Positions 1 through 13,000 of a stretch of DNA of 64,000 nt are shown here, one piece after another (positions within the stretch are counted from its first letter, which is position 1; every line of letters starts with the position of its first letter). The stretch is from Cryptomeria japonica (taxonomy: Eukaryota > Streptophyta > Pinopsida > Cupressales > Cupressaceae), in assembly GCF_030272615.1 (NCBI RefSeq), contig NC_081411.1, positions 825,834,397 through 825,898,396 on the forward strand, read 5' to 3'. A program made the position numbers and the translations under genes. The notes under the pieces are model-generated. The model worked only from the letters and a program-made list of their open reading frames with translations. It made no database searches and was not told the origin of the DNA.

Positions 1-2183
1 TAGCAGAGAGGAATAATCAGACTGTGGTTGAAGCAGCTAGAACCATGTTGATTCAAGGAAAGGTAGCTCATGCCTTTTGGAGATAAGCGGTCTACACAAT
101 GAACCGGGTACTCATCAAGAAAGGTAAGGATAGAACTCCTTATGAGTATTGGATCGGTAAGACACTTGTGGTTAGCTACTTTAGAGTATTTGGAAGCAAA
201 TGTTACATCAAGAGGAGTGAACACTAGAGCAAATTTGATGCGAAATGTGATGAGGGAATATTCTTAAGATATTCCACCAAGAGCAAAGCTCTCAAGTGTT
301 TCAACAATAGGACTCAAAGAATTATGGAAAGCATCAATGTAAGAGTTGATGAAACCTCTGAGAAAACTGAGGAAACCGGTAGTGAGCAAGCAGTAAATGA
401 ACCAGTTGCAACCTTCTGGGAACTGGTTGTCAGTCAACCGAGTACTAGTAATAGTGTTCCTACATCGACAGATGTAGATGCTGATATTGATGGAGATGAG
501 GATGAAGAAGAAAAGAAAGAGGAATCTATCAAGACCATTCCTCGGTATGTCAAGCTGAATCATGATCCTAAGCAGATCATAGGAGATAAGGATGCAAGAA
601 TCCTTACAAGAAGAAAAGTTAGAGAAAACTCATGTATGATCTTTGAATTCGAGCCTAAACCATTCAAAGAGGCACATAAGGATGAAGATTGGATCAAGGC
701 AATGGAAGAGGAAATTGACCAGATAGAGAAAAATGGTACATGGTCCTTGGTACCCAGACCAGAGCACAAAAATGTCATTGGTACCAAATGGGTCTTTAGA
801 AATAAGATGAATGAGGATGGCACAATGATTAGAAACAAAGTTAGACTGGTGTGCAAAGGATATGCCCAAGAAGAAGGAGAAGACTATGGAGAAACCTTTG
901 CTCCTGTAGCCAGATTGGAAGGAGTTTGTATGCTTCTTACATATGCAGCTTTTAAAGGTTTCAAAGTATATCAAATGGATGTAAAATCTACATTCCTAAA
1001 TGGTGTGCTTGAAGAAGAGGTGTACATTGAGCAACCAGATGGGTTTGCCCTATCTGAAGACAGTGACATGGTATGTAGGCTACACAAAACCTTATATGGG
1101 CTAAAGCAGGCACCTAGAGCATGCTATGAACATCTGCATTACCATCTTGTGAAGATTGGATTTGAGAGAACAAGTGAAGATAGCAATATCTACTTGAAGT
1201 CTGAAGGAGATCAGATCCTAATCTGTGAGGTATTTGTTGATGATATTATCTTTCGTGGAGATGACAAGATGAGTCATGAATTTGCAGATGAGATGAAGAA
1301 AGAGTTTGATATGTCACTCATAGGGGAGATTAAGTTCTTCATTGGACTACAGATCCAATAGATGAAAGATGGAATCTTTATCACTCAGTCCAAGTATGTC
1401 AAAGAGGTGTTGAAGACCTTTGGCATGGAAGATAGAAAACCAGTTGGTACACCGATGGTGACCGGTTGTAAACTATCCAAAGAGGATGACTCTGCATTGG
1501 TTGATGAGAAGGAATATCGATCAATGATTGATAAGTTGCATTATGTAGTGCATAGCAGATCAGATATTACACATGCAGTTGGCATTACTGCAAGGTTCCA
1601 GAAAAGTCCAAGAGAATCCCACTTGGTTGTAGTCAAGAGGATTCTTAGGTATTTGAAAGGAACTATTGACTATGGATTATGGTATCCATACAACAATGAT
1701 TTCAACCTAAAAGTGTTCACAGATGTTGATTGGGCTAGTAATGTAGATGAGAAGAGCACAACTGATGGTGCATTCTTCCTCGATGGTAGACTGGTCTCAT
1801 GGATGAGTAAAAAGCAGAGTTGTATCTCTCAGTCTACATCCAAAGCAGAGTATGTTGCAGCTTTCATGAACTGCACTCAGAAAAATTGGATTAAGCATGT
1901 ATTGAATGGCTTAAAAGTTCCAGTATCTGAACCGGTAAGTATATTTTGTGACAATACTAGTGCAATTAATATCTCCAAGAATCCGGTTTTACATTCTAGA
2001 ACCAAGCACTTTGAACTTAAGTATCATTTCTTGAGGGAAAAGGTTCAGAACAAAGAGATTGCACTGGAGCATGTTTCCAGTAAGGAGCAGTTAGAAGACA
2101 TATTCACCAAGCCTCTCCCAAAGACTATATTTATATACTTAAGAGGTGAATTAGGGGTACTGCCCCTTCAGGAGGTGAACTAA
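1..2183 (+). pseudogene. Ty1/copia pol, 5'-truncated and broken (integrase end, RT, RNase H)
   Basis: The left edge of the window opens inside the integrase C-terminal part of a copia polyprotein. The frame that reads the RT begins with an N-Q-T-V-V-E-A-A-R-T motif, and the segment holds in-frame stops at 84-86 (TAA) and 225-227 (TAG). The RT portion (324-1361) shows WVFRNK, the [11 protein letters not shown] block, YGLKQAPRA and FVDD (residues ~304-307 of that ORF, in place of the usual YVDD). A TAG at 1359-1361 separates it from the RNase H portion (1362-2183), which carries FTDVDWAS, SKAEYVAA, FCDNTSA and the terminal DIFTKPLP block. All parts are in one frame, so the breaks are point stops, not frameshifts. 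As a family this is a Copia polyprotein that copies element RNA into DNA; this copy cannot make a full protein. The gag and protease lie outside the window. Confidence 0.93.
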
Positions 2184-2416
2184 AGGATTATGCTCCACAT
2201 CAGTCATGTATTGCATAGTCAAATCTTTCTTCAAGATTGATGTGTTGAAGGATGCTACTCCTCAGGGGGAGCAGCATAATGGAATTGGGAAGCTTGTGCC
2301 TCCACTTTGGCATTGTTGTCAAAGGGGGAGAAGATGTGAAGCGGAGAAGATATCTACAGAAATTGGGGGAGAAGATGTGAAGTGGAGAGATATCTTTGTA
2401 TATTGCCATCAATGCC

Positions 2417-2428
2417 AAAGGGGGAGAT
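2417..2428 (+). other. Polypurine tract of the copia element
   Basis: AAAGGGGGAGAT lies immediately before a TGTTGGCA LTR start, as expected for the plus-strand primer. Two similar GGGGGAGAAGATGTGAAG tracts occur upstream at about 2321 and 2361, so the tract region looks partly duplicated. Confidence 0.75.
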
Positions 2429-3951
2429 TGTTGGCATTATGTGAACCGGTATGTGGACATAATGACATTGTATGTTGTCATTGATGTCAATATGTTGAAG
2501 AGGTGTGAACCGGCATATGTGAGAACCGATATAACACTGTGAATCGACATTTGTGCCAAAGTGAAGTGGTGTGCTTATTCATGATGAACCGGCATATAGT
2601 TATGGGAACCGGCATATGGAAGTATTGTATGACTACTGGTTGGTAGTCTCAACTTCAGGGTTTCCGATTGATGTGCTTCAAGCATGTGTGGCTCAACCGA
2701 TGATATTATGTGATGAGTTAGCATTGTAAAGAAGAATAGATCATGTTGCCACGTAAGCCTGTATGCGTGAAGGATCTTGCATGAAGGAGATTGTTCCTAT
2801 CTACCTCAGGAATGTGTGAAGTCTGTAAAATGGTGATAACGTGTGATGGGTTATCAGTCGCCATAAAATCAGTGGAAATGGACGATGGAGAATGTCTTGA
2901 GTTTGGATCAAGATCTGCTGCATTTAATGCAGTGTGCTCAATGGTCAAGATTGAACCGTTTGAATTCCTTAACCTAACAGGTTTAGGGTTTAGGGTTTAT
3001 GCTACCAACCTATCTGTTTTCCTATAAGGTCGATGTTGTGTCTCTTTTTGAGGTTGTTGGCAAAAGTTGTGTGTGTATCCAAGAGAAGGGATACGTGATT
3101 CTTGCCAAACCAAAAGGAGAGAAGTGATACCTGCAGAGTGTAAGTGCAGAAGGTGAAGAGGAGCTTAAGCGGATTTGCATTGGCATTGAGTGTTGTTACC
3201 AGATCATTGTAATACCTATTGATCTCTAACCACCTCAACAGTTGGAAAATCCCTTAACAAGGTAGCCTTAACTGGCTTGCTGAAAATCCTTTAACAGGGT
3301 AATTCAAAGCTACTGAGTTCAAAATCCTTTAGCTATTGAGTTCTTGAAATCCTCTAACAAGGTAACCTTTAACGGGGTTTAACCCTTAACCAAGTATTGT
3401 AGCCATCCTTTAACCAGGTGATCCCTAACAGGATCGGTTCCTAACAGAACATATTGTAATGTCTCTAACCAGACAAGGCTTCTAACAGAGCGGACTTCTA
3501 AAGAGTTCAAAAATAGCTTGTGGGTATTCATCCCCACCGTGGTTTTTCCCAGTTGGGTTTCCACGTGAAAAATATGTGTGTCATGTGTGATGCTTTTATC
3601 TTATGATGCTTTGCTATTGTCTGTCAAGCATATGATGGTTCTGTGTTTTATGCATGTCAATAAAACATGTTGAACTAGCTGTTATTAAGATCTGATGATA
3701 GATTACCTGTTTATGCATAAGGGTGAAATGGTAGTATAGTCTTGAGTTGAGTGGTAAGCTAAGTGAGTAACTGGTTAATGCTTGTCTCAGACGTTCTTAG
3801 CTTTACCGGTTGCACTCTGTTTCAAACCGGTGTCATTGTTTGCTAGTCATTTGGAGTGTCTGTTGTCAAACCGGTTTAGGACTGTATTTTTGCCTGTACT
3901 GATTCACCCCCCCCCCCCTCTCAATACCGGTTTGGTACTATTCACTCATCA
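2429..3951 (+). repeat. 3' LTR of the copia element
   Basis: The LTR begins TGTTGGCATTATG directly after the polypurine tract. It contains many AACCGGT motifs and a run of short repeats built on CTAACAGG/TTAACCAGG (about 3240-3500). Next come the GTGGTTTTTCCC...GGGTTTCCACGT inverted motif (about 3540-3566) and a poly-C run near 3907-3918, all typical of the R/U5 part of long plant copia LTRs. The exact right end is uncertain: several CA dinucleotides between 3943 and 3951 are possible, and no target-site duplication can be tested because the 5' end lies outside the window. Confidence 0.7.
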
Positions 3952-6708
3952 TTGAGTTATCAATTGGTTCAATGAGCCTATCACTACTATGCATCTGAAT
4001 AAATTCTATGCTTAAAAGTATTAGTAGAAAATACCACAAAAATAGTGAAAAGGCATAAAAGTCTAAAAATTAGAAAAGCAGCAAAAATCCCCTAAAAGCA
4101 TAAAAGGAGAAAAATATAAAAATTGTAAAACAACAAAAACAGTTAAAAAAATAAAATATGGAAAAAATTCAATTAATTTAGATGGTGAAAACTCAGTAAA
4201 TAGGCACTATCTAAAAGTGGGCTCTTCCATATATGAGATCACTTTGCACATCTATCCATCCTATCATATCCATCTATCTTTGCGTATCTATCTTATCTTT
4301 CGCATCCATTGCTTTGAACCATTGGCAAGAAATATGTAGCTTATCAAATAGTTATCAATCTTTGATATACTTATCGTAGTCACTATTTTGGATTTTATCA
4401 GAATCAATCAATTTGCAGTTGTATCCCACCATGGTTCGGTACATCCATAATAAAGTTTGTTTCCGTTGGGGGCAAAATCATAAACTCCTTTTGCTAAGGA
4501 AATCTTTGAAAATCCAAAAACATTTGAAAAACAGAGAAAAACCAAAAACACCTAGGGTTTTGAAATAGACAATAAATAACAAGGCAATGAAGATCAAGGC
4601 ATTTGTAACAATTGGATCGTGCAACTCATAATACAAATATTCAACCAGCAAGTAACGAAGGATTATCAAGGATCATTCATAAAGATGATTATATCAGTTA
4701 ATGACCATGAGAACATATGTATGACTCGCAAGATTTAGTGTTTATATCTTCATTTTTGCTAATCCTGTGTCCTAAGGAACTCAATGATGTCCATGACTAG
4801 AGGAGCTATGATGGGGCATGATTATTTTATTTGTTTGTTGTATGTGGTTTATCTCTTAGTAAGGTATGTACTTGTCTAAGGATATGATTGACAAAAGATC
4901 ATGGAGGACATTCTGAGTCATGCTTGAAAAGGGATAATCCTTGTCTATGCTGCAAGAAATACTCAGGTCAACTTTAATCGTTATGTCAAGTTGCTTGTAT
5001 AAACTTTCTATATCAAAATCCATGTAAGAAACACTTAGTTTAGCTTGAATCATTATGTCAAGTTGCTTGTATTTTCTTACAATATTTAAAAGCTCAATGA
5101 TGAAATCAAGCACTGTTATAAGAAAGCATGTGAGAAATGGCAATATCATTTAAGTTAGATCATTTTAAATTAGTTCATTATCATCTACATTATAAGAATT
5201 CATTGTCAGTTGCATTATAAGCATTTCATTCAAGATCAATGGTCAAAGTGAAGATTGAGTATATTTGGACAAACAAAAAAATAATTGCATTGATCATGAC
5301 AAATTTCATTAGATTGCATTTAATTAATTAAGTTCATTTCATCTTTTAAATCATTAGGTTTGCATGTTATCATAATCACCATGTCATTCACTATTCATCA
5401 TTTATCAGATGCATTCATTTCAATTGCAATAGGTTTGCATTCATCATATCATTATTAGTTAGATTCATTTCTCATTATCATTTTTTTGCATCTAGTTATC
5501 ATTAGTTTCATTTAGAACCATACACCCATTAGGTTCATTTAATTGCATTTAGAACCATTAACCATATTATTATTTCATCATGATTTATATATCTCATCAT
5601 TTAATCATTATACGCATTTACATTTACATCCATAATCATAAAAATCAAAAATCAAATGCATTTCAAGTAAATCATTTCATCATCTTATCATCACATGCAT
5701 ATACATCAAGGAATAGAAATAAACATCCATTTCATATTTTCATCATTTTTCATATAGATCATGTCAAGCATATATAAATATCATTATCACATCATATAGA
5801 TCATTTTCATATCATCAAGATAACATCATGGAATATAAAGGAAGGGAAAGATCACCATTACATCATCCATATAATCACTGCATATATAGATCAGTAAAGC
5901 ATCATCCATGTAATCAATGCATATAGGTCATTGCCATCAAAGTAGAATGCATAATCAATCATGAATCATAACCATCATATAGATTCCATGCCCGCATATC
6001 ATCATAAACAATAAACAGTCCAAGTATACAATGATATCAAAGAAATAATCAATAAAATACAATGTCCCATGATACAAATCAATGTCTCATATCAATATGT
6101 CAACTAGGACAAAGAGCAACACTCTATTTAGATGTTGTATGCCTCGTTGGTCCTCCTTCTCCCCCCTGGATGAATCAATACATATAGATCCTCCTGCAAC
6201 ATGATATCAACAAAATGTCAATTCTTAATCCAATCAATCGCTTTGATCAATCAATCAGCTATCATATCCGCTCACTTGATATTTCTATCAATCTCTTTGA
6301 CCACATATTAGTGACGCTCATTCATCATGAGGTTACGCATCTAGTCTATCCAATCTTGAGTTTACATCATTGGCGTTCATCAATCATGAAGTCAATCAAA
6401 CTTTATCCTATCAGATCATCAAAGCTTCGAGTTTATATCATTGACCCTCATCGATCATGAGGTCAATCAAACTCTATCAATCATCAAATCAAGCAGAATA
6501 TCAAAGTAATTGAAGGGAAGACATTTTCATCAATCAAAGTTGCAGAAATTTAAATCAATTATCGTCAGATCAATCGCTCAATCAAAAAAATTCAACAAAT
6601 TCACGATCAATCTCCCGAGGGGGCACACAATCAAGAGTTTTATCTTTGTTAGGGGCATTATCAAGACTTGATTTAATCTTTGAAACAATGTTTTCTCAAC
6701 ATCATTTC
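3952..6708. other. AT-rich non-coding stretch, probably gypsy 3' internal region
   Basis: No credible gene. A-rich sequence (4020-4200) is followed by a long run of degenerate ATCATT/CATTTAG-like simple sequence (about 5150-6060). The stretch leads into a gypsy polypurine tract at 6709, so it is probably the untranslated 3' internal part of that element. That is inference from position; no protein motif supports it. Confidence 0.35.
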
Positions 6709-7900
6709 AAAGAGGGGCAAAATGTATACACATAAAATTGGCTATGAGCAATTAAATAAATATTTTATATTTATTTAATAATTATTCTTCTATTAAATAG
6801 TTAATTTGAAAATATTAATTTATTTAATTCGTTTCATATTCTTCTATTAATTAATTTAATTGAAATATTTTATTAATTAATTCATTTAGCTTTTCTTCTA
6901 ACCCAATTAATTAAATATCTAATTTTTAATTATACTTCTATCCACTATCCTATGGTCTCATCAATTAAATAATTTTTTAATTATTTAATCTCCCTTTTCC
7001 AACTCCCCTCATCTCCACATCACTTCTTCTTTGCCAACTCATCCATCATGTGGCTAAAGATATTAATTTTTAATTAAAAAAATATTAATATGCATCATTA
7101 TCTTCAACATTCATTCTATTCTTCAAATAATGTGTACGTACACACATTCCTTAATCTTCCTATATTCTCTCCAACCTTCCTACATCTTTGGAGGAGGTTG
7201 AGTCCACTTGTCCTCTTATTCCTAAATCTTCTCCAACTATCCTATATTTTCTCAGTCTTCATTCTTAGTCAATGTGAGATTAATGACACTTGACTTCTCT
7301 TTCCACCTTTTCCTCCATCATGTAGGTGTAGGAGGAACATCTTCCATCTTTCTCTCTCACATCTCATAGCCATCCAAATTGCAATATTTGATCATGATTG
7401 TTGATCTCTGCCACCTAATCTTATGCACTAAAAAATCTATAAATAGAGGTCTCCTAAGCCATTTTTGAAACTAATAGCTAATCACATAGTCTTCATTTTG
7501 CATTTGTGAGTTTTGACTTTAAAGTAATTTAGCATTTTAGGAGTTTTATCATAGCATATCATTATCTTTTCATATTAGCTTAATATCATTTAGCATATCA
7601 ATCAGCAACCAGTTATCTGTCCATTTTTTAGATGCCATCTTGGAAGCTACCAGTGCTTGTCGGAGAGAAAAATCATCTGCAACCAAGAACAATGGGGTCA
7701 GGACACAATGAGACATAAATCATGAAGGTATAACAATTTCATTTGCTTTTTCATTTCATGTTGTTTCATTGGTTGAAGCTTGAGTCATATTTGCATGATA
7801 GACTAATGAGTTTGCAGGTTTAATCTCCGAGGTGAAACTTAAGTGGATACACATTATTTTCAACTCTAATGCACAATGCATTCTAATGCCACACAATAAA
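6709..7900 (+). repeat. Gypsy-type polypurine tract and LTR (right end undefined)
   Basis: AAAGAGGGGCAAAA (6709-6722) precedes TGTATACAC (LTR start 6723). The LTR is AT-rich and carries a good TATA box, CTATAAATAG, at 7437-7446, followed by a plausible leader. I could not find the LTR end, a primer-binding site or a partner LTR, so 7900 is only an approximate limit. No coding sequence is visible. Confidence 0.5.
7437..7446 (+). promoter_or_regulatory. TATA box in gypsy LTR
   Basis: CTATAAATAG sits about 715 bp inside the LTR that starts at 6723, the expected place for the U3/R border of a plant LTR promoter. Confidence 0.5.
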
Positions 7901-10034
7901 ATTAATACATTACTTTTATGAATCATTTAATTCCCCTTTACACATGAAATGATGTATTCTCACAAAACATGATGCTTAATATATGCAATACAAGTGTAAT
8001 GATTCATAATACATCATGAACATGAATCTTAATCTATCTCTATCACATCTAAATGTAATTCTATGCAGAAAATAATGCATTTCCCAATAAAAGATCAATC
8101 ATAAATTGCTAATCTAAATCAAACAAAGAAAGAATCATGTCTACCATTAAGGAATACAGAAACAAGAGAGCGGTCAAGGACCACTAAGCATCAAAGATTG
8201 CATGAATTGGTCATCAAGGAGATCATCATACAATGGGAACTCCTTGAAACATAAGAGGGTCACATAAATCCAAACAATATACACTCATCAATCTATCATG
8301 CTAAGACAACCGGGAAACACCATCATCATCATCACCAAAACCATTCACACACACACTAGACACACAAAGGTCAAGAAAAGCTCACTCCCATGGAATAAGA
8401 TGCTGACAACTGATACTTATCCTGCCATAATGGCTTTCGCATAGGGGTGTCTATCATTCCTGACTAGCAAAAGTACCTTGGAGGTGCTCTTCCTCAACAA
8501 GATGCACTACTTTAGTCCATTCATCTTGAAATCTCTATAACATGTTGAAAAGTGATGAGGGGAGATCAAGTGGAAAGCTTTACTCCCCTCAAGTGAGGGA
8601 TGAAAGTTTCACAAAGGATTCCCTTCAACTTCTTGGGCACATTACATTTAAAAGAGGGGGGGGGTTGAATTCATTAGATCCAATCTCAAATGGAAAGAGT
8701 TTGAACGCGAAATGAATTGACAATGATTTGGAAAGTAAAGTAACCTCGTTTTAAATAGACAAGATGAATTAAATGAATTGAAACTAAGCATGAAGATGAC
8801 AAAGAAATGATTATAACTTGAGATAGAGATACGGGATGAAGTTGTGCACCTGGAATTAGCAGTAAAATGTCGAGACGAAGCTCCCCTGCAAATTTGAGCA
8901 AAATTTGTCGGGACCGGGTTGAAAGTGCACTTGGTCCTCTGAAAAATCCATGCACCGAAAAGGTATTTCCGCCTTTGAAAATGAAGCCTAAACCTACAAT
9001 TACAACTGGACACCTGCAACCTACACACAAAAAAGAGAGGAAATGTTGTTGGGATTGGGGGTTTGCCTTCAGGTCAAACCTCATTTTGGAATTAACCATA
9101 TAATGAACAATACTTGCAAGTAAATGAAAGGAAATGTCTGAAGTAGAATTAACCTCAAGAGAGGATGTAATTGAAATGTAGATAGAGTTGTTTTAAAGGA
9201 TATGTGGAATTGAATGTTTTGAATGTTGGCAGTGATCTCCTCTTTAATGGTTGAATCCTTGACTTGAATGCAACACCTATAATTGAAAGGAGACTCGAGA
9301 TGCTTGAATGTTTGAACACTTGCACTTGATTTCACTTATCAAACTTATTGAACTTGATCGTACTTATGCAAATAGAAGGGAAAAACACTCCTTGTATACT
9401 TGCCAATTAAGGTTTTAAACTGATTTTTTGTCTTAGGCCGTATAGGAAAACTTTTCCCACTTGAAATTGACAAGCCCAATGCAGGAATAGGTCAAGGGAG
9501 CCCCAAAATAGGGTAGGGATAGGGGCGCCATGCCCATGTCCTGCCCTAATTCAGGACAAGAAGTGAGAGAAGGCAGTGCGGGGTGCAAGGAAATGCAAGT
9601 TTCAGGTGGTATGAGCATGTCTTGGGTCTCCATTCAGACTTAGGGATTTGTCTTCCAATGCAAAGACCCAAATGCAATCGAAAATTGCAGGGTCACAATT
9701 TTATGACGCTACACTCTCAAATTCCAATAAGGTACCCAAGAAAAAATCTACAAACTAACTCACCACTCTAACACTTAGACAACATAACACAATAATGACA
9801 ACTACATGGACACCCATGTAATTAGAGACCCCAGTATTGCAAGATGGGCTCTACCCCCGGGAAGTATCCTTCCTATCACAAATAAGAAATAACCACAAGG
9901 CATAAATCTAAAGCCAAACTAAGGCAAACAAGCAATGAGAGATAGGTTCCAAGGAATATAATCCAAAAACACAAATCAGTAAGGATAACATTATGGTCTC
10001 ATGCATGAAATAGGAGTACCCCGTTTATGAACAT
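7901..10034. other. Non-coding stretch, possible minus-strand LTR remnant
   Basis: I see no gene here. Short ORFs around 8650-9100 read in both strands without domain signatures. The 8640-9660 part has a G-run (about 8655) and GGGGCGCCATGCCC/CCTGCCC patches that loosely recall the GC-rich minisatellite of the gypsy LTR at 16.1 kb. This suggests an old minus-strand LTR of a related family, but the match is too weak to place ends. Confidence 0.25.
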
Positions 10035-10051
10035 GGGCTTTGATACCAGAT
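10035..10051 (-). other. Minus-strand LTR end with tRNA primer-binding site
   Basis: Read on the minus strand, the sequence runs ...GGGCATTACA, two spacer bases, then TGGTATCAAAGCCC. The TGGTATCA core matches the initiator-Met primer site of plant LTR elements. The LTR would extend to the right of 10051, and a TATAAATA box on the minus strand lies near 10440. The far end of the LTR was not found, and no gag or pol is readable to the left. Confidence 0.45.
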
Positions 10052-13000
10052 GTAATGCCCTGCCAAGGAACCTAGTGGAATTACAGCTAAACACTAGAAT
10101 AATATAACATTTTTTTTTTCAAAATAATACATTAAAAAATCTATCAATACAACATAATGATAAACTATTATATTATTTAGCTGAAGACTTTTAAACTCTA
10201 TTCACACAAATTCCTCTATGGGTTCCCTAATGTTGCTACTAGCAACATATCAAAACATGAACTAAATAACATTAGGATAATTCAATGAAGATATTGTCAT
10301 TTCATTTCATTACATCACCAACATAATCATTTATAACTAGGTACATTCTTATTACTAAAATAAGTGGACATCCTTTCATTACCTCCATGGCCTAACATTA
10401 AACATTCATCATTGTATTCATTTTAAGCACCAAATTAAATATTTATAAGGTAATCTTTCAACATGAAGTAAACTCATTTTAAACATCACATTATACCTTT
10501 CACCTAAATGTTATTTCATCATCACAAGTTAATGAAATATATTAGTTCTAGTAGAATCACCTCCTTAAGGAGTGTTCCAAATATAATATCAAGTATAATT
10601 ACATTTCCAAATACATTTGCTTCTAGAAGATACATAACAAATAACAACATAACGGTAGATCATCTTGCAATTGGGATATGAAGACACTGAAAAAGAACAT
10701 GGTTAAGATCCCTCCAGCCACACACAAATAAGTACATCAAAATATTCCCAATGGATAAAAAAGCAACACCACCCAACCATGTGGAACCCATAGGTCCACC
10801 CCCTTGTGCTAGGAGATAGACACAAGGCCCCAAACACACAACACTTGACCTAGGCCAACATCTATACATCCAAGGGAATACAAATATACATAAGGAACAA
10901 ACACATATAAGAACCAAAACATCACAAGGCATAGGCTCAACCACAAAATACAAACTCACCAAAGGCTTCCACACATCACAAAGGTTAAGGTACTAGGAAA
11001 CATAAAGGGAAGAGTGTCAACACATGCCATCAACATGGGTTTACCTGGTAGTCTAACTCCTCTCCAAACTCTAGACCTCGATGCCCATTTGATGCACATA
11101 TGGAGTCGAACAATCCTTCCATGGAGGAAAAGAAGTTTGATCTACCATACAAGCCTTCCCAATCTCATCCCAAGCCTAAATGAGCACTCTAGGCCATGAT
11201 ATCTTATCCTCTATCTATACAAGCACAGAGGCATGATTGGAGCACCAACAATTATCTTATTAATGTGTGTTCAACCCAACCCAGTTTATTTAATTTAATA
11301 TTATCACTTGATTAACCAGCTCTCAATGAGATTCCTTGGCAGACACTTGAGGGCCCCGACACCCACTTAAGAACCACTCCCCCTAGTATGATCCTAAAAC
11401 CTAGGGTAAAATAAGAGGATCACAACCATACATAAGGAACCATTACAACACCATATCATGATACAAGGATCCTATAAACTAAAATAGGACTTCCATAAGA
11501 ACCTAATCAACATAGGGGTTAAGTCCCGAATCAACATCATAAGAATAGTCACTAATCCAATATCATCAAACATGGGATTGGGCCTATATACATTAATCCA
11601 AATACACAAATCTATACATGATAACATGAAAATCATAGAATCAAAACCATTGGTTCCATCACGTAAACTGAACCATAGTATCACTTTTGACCCACGAATC
11701 TTCCCTTAAACCAATAGCTCACAAAGAATCATTAATAAATAAAAAATTAATGAATGTGCACATGCAACTCGAAGAAAATTCATAAGTACTTCCCAACGCA
11801 ACAATACAAACTCAAAAAATCAAGACATAAAAGCAAACTCCCCAACCCAAGCCTTTGGTCCGAACTAGACTGACATGAACCCCAAAAACTGATCCGAAGG
11901 GAAAAAATAGTAAAATAGAACATATGCAACATAAAGTGGTGGATACATTCTCTTTTTTGGCGCATTTACAACAAAAGCAAGATTGGGATTGCAAAACTGG
12001 TCCGTAGAGCCAAAATTATAAATTAACGCATTTGCCACCTAAAGTGGCTCATATGTCAAGTCTTTTAATGATTTTGAAACTTCTTTTAGCGCATTTGAAA
12101 CATCTTTTGACACATTTTTACTCCATTTTAGTGCATTTGCAACATGATCAAGACTGTACACTTGGGTTGACTTTGGGCTCAAATCCCGACACCTAGACGA
12201 CCAAAAATGAAAAAAATAATGAGGACCCATTTGATACGAGTGAGTTCCTACTCAAAAATGAAATTGGATCATACCCAAGACCAAAAATTAATTCACAAGA
12301 CATTAAACACTGAAAATAACCCCTTAAAATAGCAAAATGAGGGCACCCGAAACAACCATTCAACAAAATAACAAAGAGAGAACCCAAAACTTTTCCAAAA
12401 CATTTAAAAAACTATAAAAACATAAAATAAATTTTTTCATCTCACACAACCAAGAAATATTTAAGGATAAGTGCATACAGATTTAAAATCCTACCTTAGG
12501 TCCTATGGAGACAAACAAAACTGAAGTAGATTGATGAATAATGAAGACACAGACACAATCCACAGACCACCAGAAGATGTGAAGAAGTCACCGGTGAGGA
12601 GGGACCTCAAGAGATCAATCTGGACCAATCAACAAGAGAAAACACAATGGAAACACAAAGATATGATGGAGGCAATGCAGAGCATATTGATTTATTGCAT
12701 GAAATTTGATTACATCCAACTAGTAACAACCGGGTTACAACATACCCACACACAAGCTTGGTAGAATAGGTCACATCGGGACCTTGAATCAAAAGATCTA
12801 CCTTCTATGTACAGTCTAGCTATCTGATTCTCTTATTGATTTTAATTGATTGCAAATATATATATCGATCCAAAGGGATCAAAACACGAAGAACAAGACC
12901 TAACATGAAAAAAATAACCAAGGTCGGCCTTTGCCAAGAGATTCCTTCGGAAAATCCAAAGGATGAAACATAAAAGGTCAGCCACATGCCAAGGAACATC

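Noticed and set aside
2965-3002. Telomere-like TTTAGGG repeats in the copia LTR
   Set aside because: Only two to three units in an LTR; no array and no sign of an interstitial telomere.
8648-9103. ORFs of 126 and 137 aa on the minus strand
   Set aside because: Overlapping frames, no domain, codon composition follows base composition; probably an old LTR.
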